From: Acidiferrobacterales bacterium
Lineage (GTDB): Bacteria > Pseudomonadota > Gammaproteobacteria > Arenicellales > JAJDZL01
Length of the DNA stretch: 64,000 nt
Reading direction: 5' to 3'
NCBI GenBank assembly: GCA_028820695.1
Contig: JAPPIB010000055.1
Span: 1 to 64,000, forward strand
This document shows positions 9,737-18,814 of this stretch, piece after piece. The notes below the pieces were generated by a model. That model was not told the DNA's origin and searched no databases. It saw nothing but the letters and a program-made list of their open reading frames with translations. Every line of letters starts with the position of its first letter. Position 1 is the first letter of the stretch. A program made the translations under genes and the position numbers.

Positions 9737-10270
9737 TCAAAATTGAACGGGAGATTCAATTCCGTGTGCCGTGAACAAATCTGACAAATCTTCGATCGTC
9801 AGTCCAAGAATTTTGGCAACGCGACGTGCGGATATCAATCCTTGTTCGATGGCTAAGTTCAGAACTTTCATGAAGGGCGCCGAAAACAAGGCGGGCACGT
9901 CCCCTGAATCGGTCTGTCGACCATTATTACGCAACGCAACCGCAGGTAGCGAACGAGCCACGGACTGACTCAATTCCTTCAGTGCAACCAAGCGCCGGCG
10001 AAGTGCTGAGGATGTCACGTGAAAGTCATCCGCAACTTTGTTCAACCGCAATATAAGATCACTCTCAGATAGAATCGACCAACTACCGTAGCGACGTAAA
10101 GTCGCTGCTGGCATCAGCATGGCTGTCGCAAAGTTATTTGCCAGTTGTTCAGCGCGGCGGTCACTACTTCCTGAAGATTCCTTAGCATGATTCGGCGGCA
10201 TTGACTCCCACGTTAGTTTGTGAAATAACTCATGTGCGAGATTGAAGTGACGGCGGGCTTCCGAATCGCA
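9737..10270 (-). pseudogene. ImmA/IrrE-type metallopeptidase remnant
   Basis: Reading the minus strand from 10270 gives EARRHFNLAHELFHKLTWE, a clear ImmA/IrrE zinc-peptidase segment with HELFH (HExxH) at 10220-10234. It is followed by the family's AEQLANNFATAMLMP segment. An in-frame TGA stands at 10271-10273 and there is no start codon between it and the HELFH motif. The first ATG (10201) lies after the active site, so a protein made from it would be inactive. Upstream residues (LLLAVID) appear in another frame, pointing to a frameshift near 10270, and no helix-turn-helix domain is visible further upstream. Intact relatives carry an XRE domain and pair with a PIN protein, as here. Confidence 0.75.
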
Positions 10271-10711
10271 TCAATTACTGCGAGCAGAAGACAGTGCTTG
10301 TGCGGGCGCTTGTCCGAACGCTGACCGCTAGCGTTCATATTTCTGATTTCTTGCTTGAAATTGGTCATGTGCGCACGAATTGACAATGAAAAAGTGAAGT
10401 AAAATAACAACTTGAGATAGTTGATTTTTACCTCAATTCAATCGAATTCCATCCTTAAGCGATTACTTCAAAATTACCGATCGTTAGGTACGCTTCGGTT
10501 GGAACGACGGAATCATTGCGTAACTTGCAATTGACACGATACAGCAGGCACGACCATCCGCCTCGTTAGACCTTTCCCTGAAATACATTCTCAGGCATGA
10601 ACAATAGTGATCAGATACTGAACCAACATTGCCGCATGTGCGTCAGCAAAGAAATGACGGCTACTGTGGTCGGGAAATTCTAGAGGGGCAAATGACAGGT
10701 ACGAAAAGAGC
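10271..10711. other. A/T-rich region between the toxin-antitoxin remnant and gor
   Basis: The first 140 bases (to 10410) contain an open minus-strand frame that probably is a scrambled leftover of the ImmA gene's 5' end. The rest (10411-10711) is A/T-rich and shows no gene. A promoter for gor is expected here but no clear pair of boxes was found. Confidence 0.45.
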
Positions 10712-12058
10712 ATGAAAACTCAATACGACATGATTGTAATTGGTGCCGGGAGTGGTGGGATTGCCGCCGCGCGCCGGGCGAGCGAATACGGTGCGAGATG
10801 CGCCGTAATCGAAAACAAGAAACTTGGAGGCACCTGTGTCAATGTCGGCTGCGTACCGAAAAAGGTGATGTGGACGACCTCCAGAATTGCGGAAATGCTG
10901 GAAGATGCACCGGATTACGGTTTCCGTATCGAAAACAGAGGCTTTGAATGGGCGACAATCAAACGCGCCCGTGATGAATACATCGCTCGCCTGAACAGCA
11001 TCTATGCCGGCAATCTTGACAAGGCAAACGTCGATACGGTATTCGGCACCGCTCGATTCGACTCTGCGAATTCTATCGAAGTCAACGGCACTACCTACCA
11101 TGCTCCTCATATCCTGATTGCTGCCGGCGGGCAGCCGACGGTTCCCGACGTGCCCGGATCGGAACTAGCCATTACGAGCGATGGATTTTTTGAAATGGAA
11201 GATCTCCCGAGAAAAGTTGTGATCAATGGAGCCGGCTACATCGCAACTGAGTTCGCAGGAATGCTGAATGGATTGGGTAGTGAGGTTGTGATGGTTCTAA
11301 GGAAAGACCAGCTGCTGAGAGGATTTGATTCATCAATGACATCTGTCGTCACCTCACAGATGAAGCGAAGCGGCATCAAGATTCTCACCAATACCGCAAT
11401 TTCTTCGCTAAGGCAAGAAGCGTCAGGATTGGCTGTCGAGCTCAATGACGGGACATCAATCGTTGACGTTGACAAGTTTATTTTCGCTATCGGCCGCAAA
11501 CCGTGCACACAGGGACTCGGCCTGGAAAACACTGACGTCCGACTCAATTCGCGCGGATATATCGAAACCGATCAATATCAGAACTCCGCACAGCAAGGTG
11601 TCTACGCGGTCGGTGACGTAACCGGACGAGTTGCGCTCACGCCCGTGGCCATTGCTGCAGGCAGAAAACTATCCGACCGTCTATTCGGAGGGGTGACCAA
11701 CGCGCACCTTGACTATGACAATATACCCTCGGTCATTTTCAGTCACCCGCCCATCGGGACTGTCGGTCTGAGTGAGCAGGCCGCACGTGCCCAATATGGA
11801 GATGATGTCAGGATATACATCAGTGAATTCCAGAACATGTACTATCAGGTTACCCGTCGCAGTTCCCCGACACTAATGAAGCTGATAACGACGGGATCCG
11901 ATGAGAAGATAATTGGCTGCCATGTTGTCGGAGATTTTGCCGATGAGATCATTCAGGGTTTTTCGGTTGCGGTCAAGATGGGCGCACGTAAGCAAGACTT
12001 TGACAACACTGTGGCCATACATCCGACGGCTTCGGAAGAGTTGGTCACATTGAGATAA
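10712..12058 (+). CDS. gor: Glutathione-disulfide reductase
   Basis: This homodimeric flavoprotein uses NADPH to reduce oxidised glutathione. It begins with an FAD-binding GAGSGG and the redox-active disulfide GGTCVNVGCVPKK (around residues 38-50). The NADPH domain has GAGYIATEF followed by two arginines (LRKDQLLRGFD) that bind the 2'-phosphate and favour NADPH over NADH. The C-terminus has the catalytic HPTASEE. At 448 residues it has family length. Other members of the disulfide reductase family (dihydrolipoamide or mercuric reductase) fit less well. Confidence 0.93.
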   Translation: MKTQYDMIVIGAGSGGIAAARRASEYGARCAVIENKKLGGTCVNVGCVPKKVMWTTSRIAEMLEDAPDYGFRIENRGFEWATIKRARDEYIARLNSIYAGNLDKANVDTVFGTARFDSANSIEVNGTTYHAPHILIAAGGQPTVPDVPGSELAITSDGFFEMEDLPRKVVINGAGYIATEFAGMLNGLGSEVVMVLRKDQLLRGFDSSMTSVVTSQMKRSGIKILTNTAISSLRQEASGLAVELNDGTSIVDVDKFIFAIGRKPCTQGLGLENTDVRLNSRGYIETDQYQNSAQQGVYAVGDVTGRVALTPVAIAAGRKLSDRLFGGVTNAHLDYDNIPSVIFSHPPIGTVGLSEQAARAQYGDDVRIYISEFQNMYYQVTRRSSPTLMKLITTGSDEKIIGCHVVGDFADEIIQGFSVAVKMGARKQDFDNTVAIHPTASEELVTLR

Positions 12059-12103
12059 GCAAGATTATTGTGCAAGTGCTGCTTGATTCAGGGGTAAAGA
12101 ATA

Positions 12104-12484
12104 ATGACTAACCAAACCAAGTCTCAATTTGAAAACATTCAATCCGATGTGGTACTGGCCAAGGCTGTACTGAAAGCCTCAAAACAATTGGGACTGAAGC
12201 AGCAGGATCTGGCCAGAGTATTGGGGGTTCATCGAACATCCATCGGCCGACTCAATCAAAACCCTCGATTGGACCCGACCTCCAAACAGGGTGAACTGGC
12301 ATTGATCCTGATACGGGTAGCCCAAGCATTATTCGCATTGACGGGCGGCGATGAAGTGTGGATGAGGCGCTTCATGCATTCCCCCAACAGCATGACAAAC
12401 GGAATTCCTGCAAAGCAGATTGAGACTGTACAAGGTCTGACTGCTGTTCTTCGGTACGTTGATGCAATCAGAGAAAAAATATGA
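12104..12484 (+). CDS. Xre/MbcA/ParS-type antitoxin, orphan
   Basis: The 126-residue protein has a helix-turn-helix at about 28-55 (LGLKQQDLARVLGVHRTSI). The C-terminal half ends in QTVQGL-like and VLRYVDAI segments typical of the DUF2384 antitoxins that pair with RES-domain NADase toxins. The gene ends in ATGA. The overlapping ATG opens a frame reading MTIWHK, similar to the beginning of RES toxins, but it stops after 14 codons and no RES domain follows. The antitoxin is therefore an orphan; it could protect against related toxins or be a relic. Confidence 0.75.
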   Translation: MTNQTKSQFENIQSDVVLAKAVLKASKQLGLKQQDLARVLGVHRTSIGRLNQNPRLDPTSKQGELALILIRVAQALFALTGGDEVWMRRFMHSPNSMTNGIPAKQIETVQGLTAVLRYVDAIREKI

Positions 12485-12583
12485 CGATTTGGCACAAGTG
12501 TGATGGAGAAAAGCAGTTTCAATGACCCGCGCCATCGCTCTGTTGGTACTTCCAGTCAATGCACTCAAGCAAAGACAACGAGC

Positions 12584-13375
12584 CTATCGGTTAAAGCCAG
12601 ATCGATGAGCCCACCCGGTCATTCGGATTTCCAACCCAGCCATCAGCGCATACATGCCGATGCCTTCGACCGCCAGCGCGATAAGGCAGGCAAATACCAA
12701 CGGCACCTCAAAATTCGCCTGGGCTGTTAGCATCATATGACCGATACCTGAGTTCGCGGCAATGGTTTCTGACAGTACCGAGCCGATGAAGGCGAGTGTG
12801 ATGGCGACTTTGAGAGCGCCGAAAAAGTATGGCAATGAACGCGGGATGCCTACCTTGGTCATGATGTCCAGCTTCTTGGCTCCGAGCGCACGCAGAACAT
12901 CTTCCATTTCAGGTTCAATGGTTGCCAGACCCGTCGCAACGTTCACAACGATCGGAAAGAATGAGATCAAAAATGCCGTCAGCACCGCTGGCAGCCAGCC
13001 CGCGCCAAACCACAATACTAGAATGGGGACAACTGCGATTTTCGGGATTGAATTGAATCCAATCATCAGCGGATAAAGGCCCGAGTAGATTCGTTTGTCC
13101 CATCCGATAAACAGCCCCAACATCAATCCGAACACGATCGCCAGTCCAAACCCAGCGAGTGTCGTCCACAACGTCTGGATGGAATTCCACCACAGGGCAT
13201 CCGAAAACTCATACATCGCATATGTGATGTGGGTAGGTGCAGGGAGAATGTAGTACGGAATTCCAAATAATCGAACCGTAGCCTCCCAAATCAGGAAAAG
13301 CCCGATGGTACAAAGCCAAGGTGACAACTTGACCCAATCAATTTGAATGCCGTTTGATTCGGAACGATTTAGCAT
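12584..13375 (-). CDS. ABC transporter permease, NitT/TauT (SsuC) family
   Basis: This 263-residue inner-membrane protein has about six hydrophobic segments and the BPD-type permease EAA loop (VLRALGAKKLDIMTKVGIP) around residues 168-186, which contacts the ATPase. It is most similar in pattern to SsuC/TauC/ThiX permeases. It is the last gene of a three-gene operon and follows the ATPase gene by 6 bases. The substrate cannot be told from sequence. Confidence 0.88.
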   Translation of the reverse strand: MLNRSESNGIQIDWVKLSPWLCTIGLFLIWEATVRLFGIPYYILPAPTHITYAMYEFSDALWWNSIQTLWTTLAGFGLAIVFGLMLGLFIGWDKRIYSGLYPLMIGFNSIPKIAVVPILVLWFGAGWLPAVLTAFLISFFPIVVNVATGLATIEPEMEDVLRALGAKKLDIMTKVGIPRSLPYFFGALKVAITLAFIGSVLSETIAANSGIGHMMLTAQANFEVPLVFACLIALAVEGIGMYALMAGLEIRMTGWAHRSGFNR

Positions 13376-13381
13376 CTGAGT

Positions 13382-14173
13382 CTAACTGCGTGCTTCGGCT
13401 ATGTGGCCACGCAATTCCTGGGTAAGGTCCGAAAATTCCTTTTCATAGGTCACTTCGATCGAACGCGGCCTTGGAATCGGTACCTCGCGCGAGACGATGA
13501 TTCGTCCAGGCCTTGCGCTCATCACATAAACCGTGTCAGCCAAAAATACTGCCTCTCGCAGATCATGGGTAACCAGGATGGTGGTAAACTGCTTTTGCAG
13601 ATGAAGGTCGCGGATGACGCACCAAAGCTCCTCTCGGGTAAATGCATCCAATGCCGCAAACGGCTCATCCAGCATCAACAATTGCGGGTCGTGGATCAAT
13701 GCCCGACAAAGCGACGCTCTTTGCTGCATGCCACCGGACAGCTGCCAGGGATACTGGCCGCCCGCGCCGTCCAGACCCACCGACGCCAGCAGTTCGTCCG
13801 CCATCCGACGATAACTGGCGCGGTTTGTCCTGATTTTCTTTCGGTGAGGGTTGACAACCTCCATCGGAAGAAGCACGTTGTCACGGGTGAGCCGCCACGG
13901 CAGCATCACCGGGTTCTGGAACGCCATTCCAGCGATGGAGACAGGACCTTCGACCTGTCTGCCATCAAGACGTACCTCGCCTGTTGACGGAAAATGCAAA
14001 CCGGTTGCCAACTTCATCAGCGTGGACTTGCCACAGCCTGACGGACCGACTACCGCTATAAACTCTCCCTGATTGACCTGCAAATTGAGGTGCTCGACCG
14101 CCAATGTGCTCTCATTTCCGGATTGAGCGCTGTAGCGAAGCGAGACATCCTCAATTTCAACAAACGCATTCAA
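13382..14173 (-). CDS. ABC transporter ATPase, NitT/TauT (SsuB) family
   Basis: The ATPase energises the adjacent importer. It has a Walker A GPSGCGKST near residue 42, the signature LSGGMQQR, Walker B LLMLDEPFAALD and an H-loop TILVTHD. The length (263) is normal. It lies 5 bases downstream of the binding-protein gene and 6 bases upstream of the permease gene, so the three are almost certainly one transcript. Confidence 0.92.
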   Translation of the reverse strand: MNAFVEIEDVSLRYSAQSGNESTLAVEHLNLQVNQGEFIAVVGPSGCGKSTLMKLATGLHFPSTGEVRLDGRQVEGPVSIAGMAFQNPVMLPWRLTRDNVLLPMEVVNPHRKKIRTNRASYRRMADELLASVGLDGAGGQYPWQLSGGMQQRASLCRALIHDPQLLMLDEPFAALDAFTREELWCVIRDLHLQKQFTTILVTHDLREAVFLADTVYVMSARPGRIIVSREVPIPRPRSIEVTYEKEFSDLTQELRGHIAEARS

Positions 14174-14178
14174 TGTGA

Positions 14179-15183
14179 TTATTGAACCATTCTGTTTTCC
14201 GCTGCAGGCAGAAAGCTTCCATCAAAAATGTCCGCCCCGTTCGGTCGAGCCGTGAAATCATAGGTCAGGGCGATCTGGTCAATCGATCGTTCAAGTCGGT
14301 CCATGTCGACCCCGCCGATGCCATTCTGACGCACCTCATCAGTCACAATGTTCTGATCAAGCGCCATCTGCAACCGCTCCAGCTCAACTTCTTCTCGGGC
14401 CACATCGTTGTGATTGATGACATGCTTGACAGCACTTGCCGGGTCAGCGATCGTCGCCTGAAATCCTTTTATTGTTGCGCGCAGAAATCCTTTTACAGCA
14501 TCGGGGTTCGACTTTGCGAATTCAGGATTGACAATAATTACATTGCCATAAAGGTCGAGTCCGTAATTCCGCATCAGCAACACTGAAATGTCGTCCTCGG
14601 GTACCGCATTGGCCTTCAAGTTGATGAACGATGAGAACGAATAGCCGGTAATTGCATGAACGCTGCCTTGGGCAAGCATCGGCTCGCGCACTGGAAATCC
14701 TACGTTCTCGATGGTCACTTTGCTGGCGTCGATATCATTGGCTTTGACGAACGCTTTCCATTGAGCATAGGCGCCATCAGGAGCTGGCGCGCCAAGTATC
14801 TTGCCTTCGAGATCTTTCGGAGCATTCACACCAAGTGACTTGCGACCGACAACCGCAAACGGCGGGGCATTGTAGATCATGAATATCGCCATGACAGGCA
14901 AATCCGGGTTTTTATCGCGAAACTTTATCAGAGAGTTGATGTCTGAGTTCCCCATCTGATAGGTGCCGGATGCAACGCGTGGAATCGCATCAAGAGAGCC
15001 TTTTCCGGTGTCCATCTGAACATCAAGACCTTCGGCTTTATAAAGGCCTGTATCCCAAGCCAGAAGCAGTGGCGCGGCTGGCCCTTCCCACTTCCAGTCA
15101 TTGGCAAACTTAATTGAGGTTTCCGCTACTGCAACACCACAGAAAAATAATGCGAGTATCGGTACTAGGACTAACTTTTTCAT
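14179..15183 (-). CDS. Periplasmic substrate-binding protein, NMT1/THI5-like
   Basis: The 334-residue protein begins with a classical signal peptide (KK, a hydrophobic core, and an AVAE cleavage region near residue 20). The mature part has the NMT1/THI5-like or TauA/SsuA fold pattern: a WEGPAAPLLLAWDTGLYK start, VASGTYQMGNSD and DLEGKILGAP. Relatives bind taurine, sulfonates, nitrate or pyrimidine precursors of thiamine. No thiamine riboswitch was seen upstream and no sulfonatase gene adjoins, so the ligand is open. It is the first gene of the operon. Confidence 0.85.
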   Translation of the reverse strand: MKKLVLVPILALFFCGVAVAETSIKFANDWKWEGPAAPLLLAWDTGLYKAEGLDVQMDTGKGSLDAIPRVASGTYQMGNSDINSLIKFRDKNPDLPVMAIFMIYNAPPFAVVGRKSLGVNAPKDLEGKILGAPAPDGAYAQWKAFVKANDIDASKVTIENVGFPVREPMLAQGSVHAITGYSFSSFINLKANAVPEDDISVLLMRNYGLDLYGNVIIVNPEFAKSNPDAVKGFLRATIKGFQATIADPASAVKHVINHNDVAREEVELERLQMALDQNIVTDEVRQNGIGGVDMDRLERSIDQIALTYDFTARPNGADIFDGSFLPAAENRMVQ

Positions 15184-15340
15184 AATTTCTTTCTAATTTT
15201 ATTGACTGATTGTTCAAACCCGAATTCAAGTTGAACTGCTGAGTGAATTTTACCCAATAACTTCGGTAATGTAGTTTAAATGTTCGCAATGACGCGACTG
15301 AACAAGTTCGACCATTGAGACGCAAACCAGCCAGGAAAAG

Positions 15341-16183
15341 TCACAAAGCTTCGCGAACAGCGGCAATGACTGCAGCCGTCTCAGGTCTTTTGCGATGCCA
15401 GATGAAAAATGACTCGGCTGCCTGCTCCACCAGCATTCCCAAACCATCACTGGTCAGCTTCGCGCCACATTGTTTCGCTAACTTTTGAAATTGCGTCTGC
15501 GCTCGACCGTACATCATGTCATATGCCAGGCACGCATTCGTAAATGTGCCCGACGGCAGGTCAGGCGCATCGTGTGTCAGTCCACTGGATGTGGCATTGA
15601 TGACAATCTCGTAAGAGTGACTTGGAATGTCGTCCAGTCCACCGCCCGAAATCGGGCCTATTTCAGAAAATTGCCGGACCAGGTCAATGGCCTTGTCCTT
15701 TGTTCTATTCGCGACAAACAAGTGTTCGGGTTTCGCCGACAGGATTTCGCCGGCTACGCCGCGGGCCGCTCCGCCAGCACCGACAATCAGAATTCTTGCA
15801 GCATCCATGCTGACTCCAAGATTGTGCTGAATATCTGTGACAAGCCCGATGCCATCGGTGTTGTCCCCGCTTATCGTGTCCCCGAGTGATAATGTGTTGA
15901 CCGCGCCGGCAAGACGTGCACGGTCACTGAGTTCATCCGCCAGTTTCCACGCATTGAGCTTGAAAGGGACTGTGACGTTGAGACCTTGTCCACCGCCTGC
16001 GTAAAATCCGCTGACCGCCTGCTCAAAACCCCCTATGTCAACATGGACCGCACGATATTCGAGTGCGATGTCAAACTGCTGTGCAAACAAGTTATGAACC
16101 ATCGGGGATTTACTGTGCCCGATCGGATTGCCGAACACTGCATACAAAGACCTCCGTGGTCCAAAATCGAAGATGTCAGTCAT
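15341..16183 (-). CDS. aroE: Shikimate dehydrogenase
   Basis: AroE reduces 3-dehydroshikimate to shikimate with NADPH in aromatic amino acid synthesis. Key segments are GNPIGHSKSP, the catalytic Lys in NVTVPFK, GAVNTL, DNTDG and the nucleotide-binding GAGGAARG. The length of 280 residues from the ATG at 16183 matches the family; an upstream in-frame start at 16276 would add 31 unrelated residues. No clear ribosome binding site is visible for either. The gene ends 157 bases upstream of the ABC operon and may be independent. Confidence 0.94.
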   Translation of the reverse strand: MTDIFDFGPRRSLYAVFGNPIGHSKSPMVHNLFAQQFDIALEYRAVHVDIGGFEQAVSGFYAGGGQGLNVTVPFKLNAWKLADELSDRARLAGAVNTLSLGDTISGDNTDGIGLVTDIQHNLGVSMDAARILIVGAGGAARGVAGEILSAKPEHLFVANRTKDKAIDLVRQFSEIGPISGGGLDDIPSHSYEIVINATSSGLTHDAPDLPSGTFTNACLAYDMMYGRAQTQFQKLAKQCGAKLTSDGLGMLVEQAAESFFIWHRKRPETAAVIAAVREAL

Positions 16184-16369
16184 CGGTAAATACTGAATTG
16201 GTCTGAATTGACTATTAGTCGGTCCGACAGGTTTCAGCCAAGAGTTATACGACAACTGGAAAGCTGCTCGCGGCAAAACCGCAACCGAGCGCTTTGTGCT
16301 GGATGGGTTGCGGGCACTTCGACCGAGCAGTACATCTTCTCAGACCAACCCGCCTTGAATGCCTGAGGT

Positions 16370-18814
16370 TCACTGCGTTGAATCAGCCGCGAGTCGATCG
16401 TTGTCCGGATCATAAGGCGGTCTGTCCAGTATTCCAGCTGGGAATCTGTGTCCGATGATTTCCACTTCCAAGGACTGTCCGAAGGGCTCACATCTGCCGT
16501 CCAGGTACGCAAGCGCCAGTGAAAGTCCGGTACGGTGGCCGAAGGCTGCGGACGTCACAATTCCAATCACCTTGTCGTCCGCAAAAAGAGGATGAAGATA
16601 AAACGGGTCAATGTCTCCATCCGAATCAATCTGCAGCAACTCCATTCGCCAGCAGTCTTCTCGCTGGTGCCGACGAAGCATCGCATCGCGGCCGATGAAC
16701 TGCCTGTTTTCGGTTCTTACAAGATGTCCAAGACCTGATTCGAGTGGTGTTCGCTCCGTAGTCAGATCCATACCCCACGCCCGATACCCTTTCTCGAGTC
16801 TCATCGCGTCAATCGCAAAAGCGCCAAAATATCCGATTCCAAAATTTCGCCCTGCCTCAGTGAGCGCGGAAAAGATAGCCAGCGCGTCCGATCGGTGAAC
16901 ATGCAATTCCCACCCTGACTCTCCCGCATACGACATTCGAATCGCCAATAGCTTTCGTTTTCTGATTTCCAGCATTCTTCCAGTCAGCCAGGGAAACCCA
17001 TCCACAGACAGATCATCCGAGGTCAGTTCGTCGAGCAACTTTGCGGATGCCGGACCCATAAGTCCGATGACGCAGTAGTCTGATGTTTGCGACTCAACCC
17101 TGACATCCAATCCACGGGCACGACTGCGAAGCAATTCGAAGTCATGACGCAAAGCGGCGGCGGCAGACGTCAGGTAATAGTGATTCCTCGACTTTCGAAG
17201 TACCGTAAACTCGGAAAGTACACCGCCGGATCGACTCAATACGTGGATGAGGCCGACTCGACCATCACTCTGCGGCGGCCGGTTCGCACCAAGCGTATCT
17301 AAAAATCCATGTGCGTCGCCACCCGTCAGTGAAAACTTGCTCAAAGCCGTCATATCACATATGCCGACGCGTTCGGCAACAGTGCGGCACTCGCTGGCCA
17401 CGGCATCAAACCAGTTGGTTCTGCGGAAACTGTCGTTGGTGTGTTCTCGATTGCGTTCAGATCCAAACCAGTTCGGCCGCTCCCAACCGCAGGCAGCGCC
17501 GAACACCGCGCCGGTACATTCAAGCGGTGCATGAAACTCTGACTTCAGGCAAGGACGGCCCGCCGGTCGTTCCTCCCGCGGATAATGCACCGCAAATTGA
17601 TGGGCAAAACTTTCTTTCGCCTTCGCCACCCGATATCGGCGATCAGCATATTCACCGAAACGCCTTGAATCAACCGCAATCGGATCCATAGGAGGCTCAC
17701 CGCCAACGATCCACTGCGCGAGAAAGCGACCTGCGCCACCGCCCTCCATGACCCCCATTGAGGAGCCTGTGAGCAGCCAGGCATTGCGCAATCCGAAAGC
17801 AGGCCCGATCAGGGGATTGGCATCCGGGGTGAAGGTGATCGGGCCATTGACGACATTCCTGATTCCAGCCAACCCGAATGACGGTATCCTAGCGGATGCT
17901 GACTGGACAATGGTCTCCACCCGGTCGAAGTCAGGCGGCAGCAGGTCGGCACCGAAATGGTCCGGTATCCCGTCAACTGACCAGGGCTGCGCGTCGCGTT
18001 CGTACGGGCCGAAAATGAGCCCGTCCCGTTCCTGTCGGATATACCAGCTCTCTTCAGGGTCACGGATAATCGGTAAAGCCCGCTGCAGTGTCGCGACCTC
18101 ATGCATCGATTCGGTGACAAAATACTGATGGAGAACCGGAACAACAGGAAGATCGACACCCAACATGTCTCCGATCTCGCGACACCAGGTGCCAGCTGCG
18201 TTGATCACATGCTCACACAGTATTTCCCGGTTCGGAGTGATTACCCGCCATTCACCACTGAAGGTCGATTCGATCTCGACAACCGGATCGTTACGATAGA
18301 TCAGCGCCCCCTGCGCCCGGGCTCCGGAGGCAAGCGCTTGGGTGGCCTGGCTGGGATCGACGTTGCCATCTCCAGGCTCGTAAATTCCGCCAATCAACCC
18401 GTCAATATTGGCCAGCGGGTGCAACTCGCTCACTTCGTCCGGCGTAACAATATGGAATTCATGGCCGACAAACTGGCCGATTCCCTGAACGTGGCGAAAC
18501 TCATCCATACGATCGGCGCTGCGGGTAATCCTCAATGCGCCTGTTTTGCGGAAACCAGCACTCAGTCCTGTTTCCTGCTCAAGTTCCAGACTGTATTGAC
18601 GGATACTGTCGGCTCGCATCTGCATGATTGTGGCATTGTGGGCGAAGTGCGTACACAGGCCTGCCGCATGCCAGGTAGAGCCATGTGTGAGATCGCGTCT
18701 TTCCAGCAAGACCGAGTCTGTCCAGCCCAGTTTGGCGAGATGATACAGAACCGACACGCCCATGATTCCACCGCCAATGACAACTGTTCTTGCAGATGAT
18801 GTCACCGCTCTCAT
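16370..18814 (-). CDS. FAD-dependent dimethylglycine/sarcosine dehydrogenase-like protein (paralogue 2)
   Basis: The 814-residue protein fuses an N-terminal FAD oxidoreductase (GGGIMG near residue 14; STWHAAGL, where the His is the covalent FAD site in this family) to a C-terminal GcvT-like, folate-binding domain (about 450-800). Such enzymes oxidatively remove a methyl group from dimethylglycine or sarcosine and pass it to tetrahydrofolate. Its start overlaps the stop of the upstream paralogue by ATGA, so the two are translated together. It could form a complex with the paralogue or act on the next intermediate. The exact substrate is not determined. Confidence 0.85.
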   Translation of the reverse strand: MRAVTSSARTVVIGGGIMGVSVLYHLAKLGWTDSVLLERRDLTHGSTWHAAGLCTHFAHNATIMQMRADSIRQYSLELEQETGLSAGFRKTGALRITRSADRMDEFRHVQGIGQFVGHEFHIVTPDEVSELHPLANIDGLIGGIYEPGDGNVDPSQATQALASGARAQGALIYRNDPVVEIESTFSGEWRVITPNREILCEHVINAAGTWCREIGDMLGVDLPVVPVLHQYFVTESMHEVATLQRALPIIRDPEESWYIRQERDGLIFGPYERDAQPWSVDGIPDHFGADLLPPDFDRVETIVQSASARIPSFGLAGIRNVVNGPITFTPDANPLIGPAFGLRNAWLLTGSSMGVMEGGGAGRFLAQWIVGGEPPMDPIAVDSRRFGEYADRRYRVAKAKESFAHQFAVHYPREERPAGRPCLKSEFHAPLECTGAVFGAACGWERPNWFGSERNREHTNDSFRRTNWFDAVASECRTVAERVGICDMTALSKFSLTGGDAHGFLDTLGANRPPQSDGRVGLIHVLSRSGGVLSEFTVLRKSRNHYYLTSAAAALRHDFELLRSRARGLDVRVESQTSDYCVIGLMGPASAKLLDELTSDDLSVDGFPWLTGRMLEIRKRKLLAIRMSYAGESGWELHVHRSDALAIFSALTEAGRNFGIGYFGAFAIDAMRLEKGYRAWGMDLTTERTPLESGLGHLVRTENRQFIGRDAMLRRHQREDCWRMELLQIDSDGDIDPFYLHPLFADDKVIGIVTSAAFGHRTGLSLALAYLDGRCEPFGQSLEVEIIGHRFPAGILDRPPYDPDNDRLAADSTQ

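Noticed and set aside
12500-12730. Plus-strand frame after the Xre gene, first considered as a toxin gene
   Set aside because: It lies mainly antisense to the ABC permease and shows no RES domain or ribosome binding site.
15184-15340. Possible TPP riboswitch before the NMT1-like binding protein
   Set aside because: No CTGAGA-type conserved element or matching helices were found on the minus strand.
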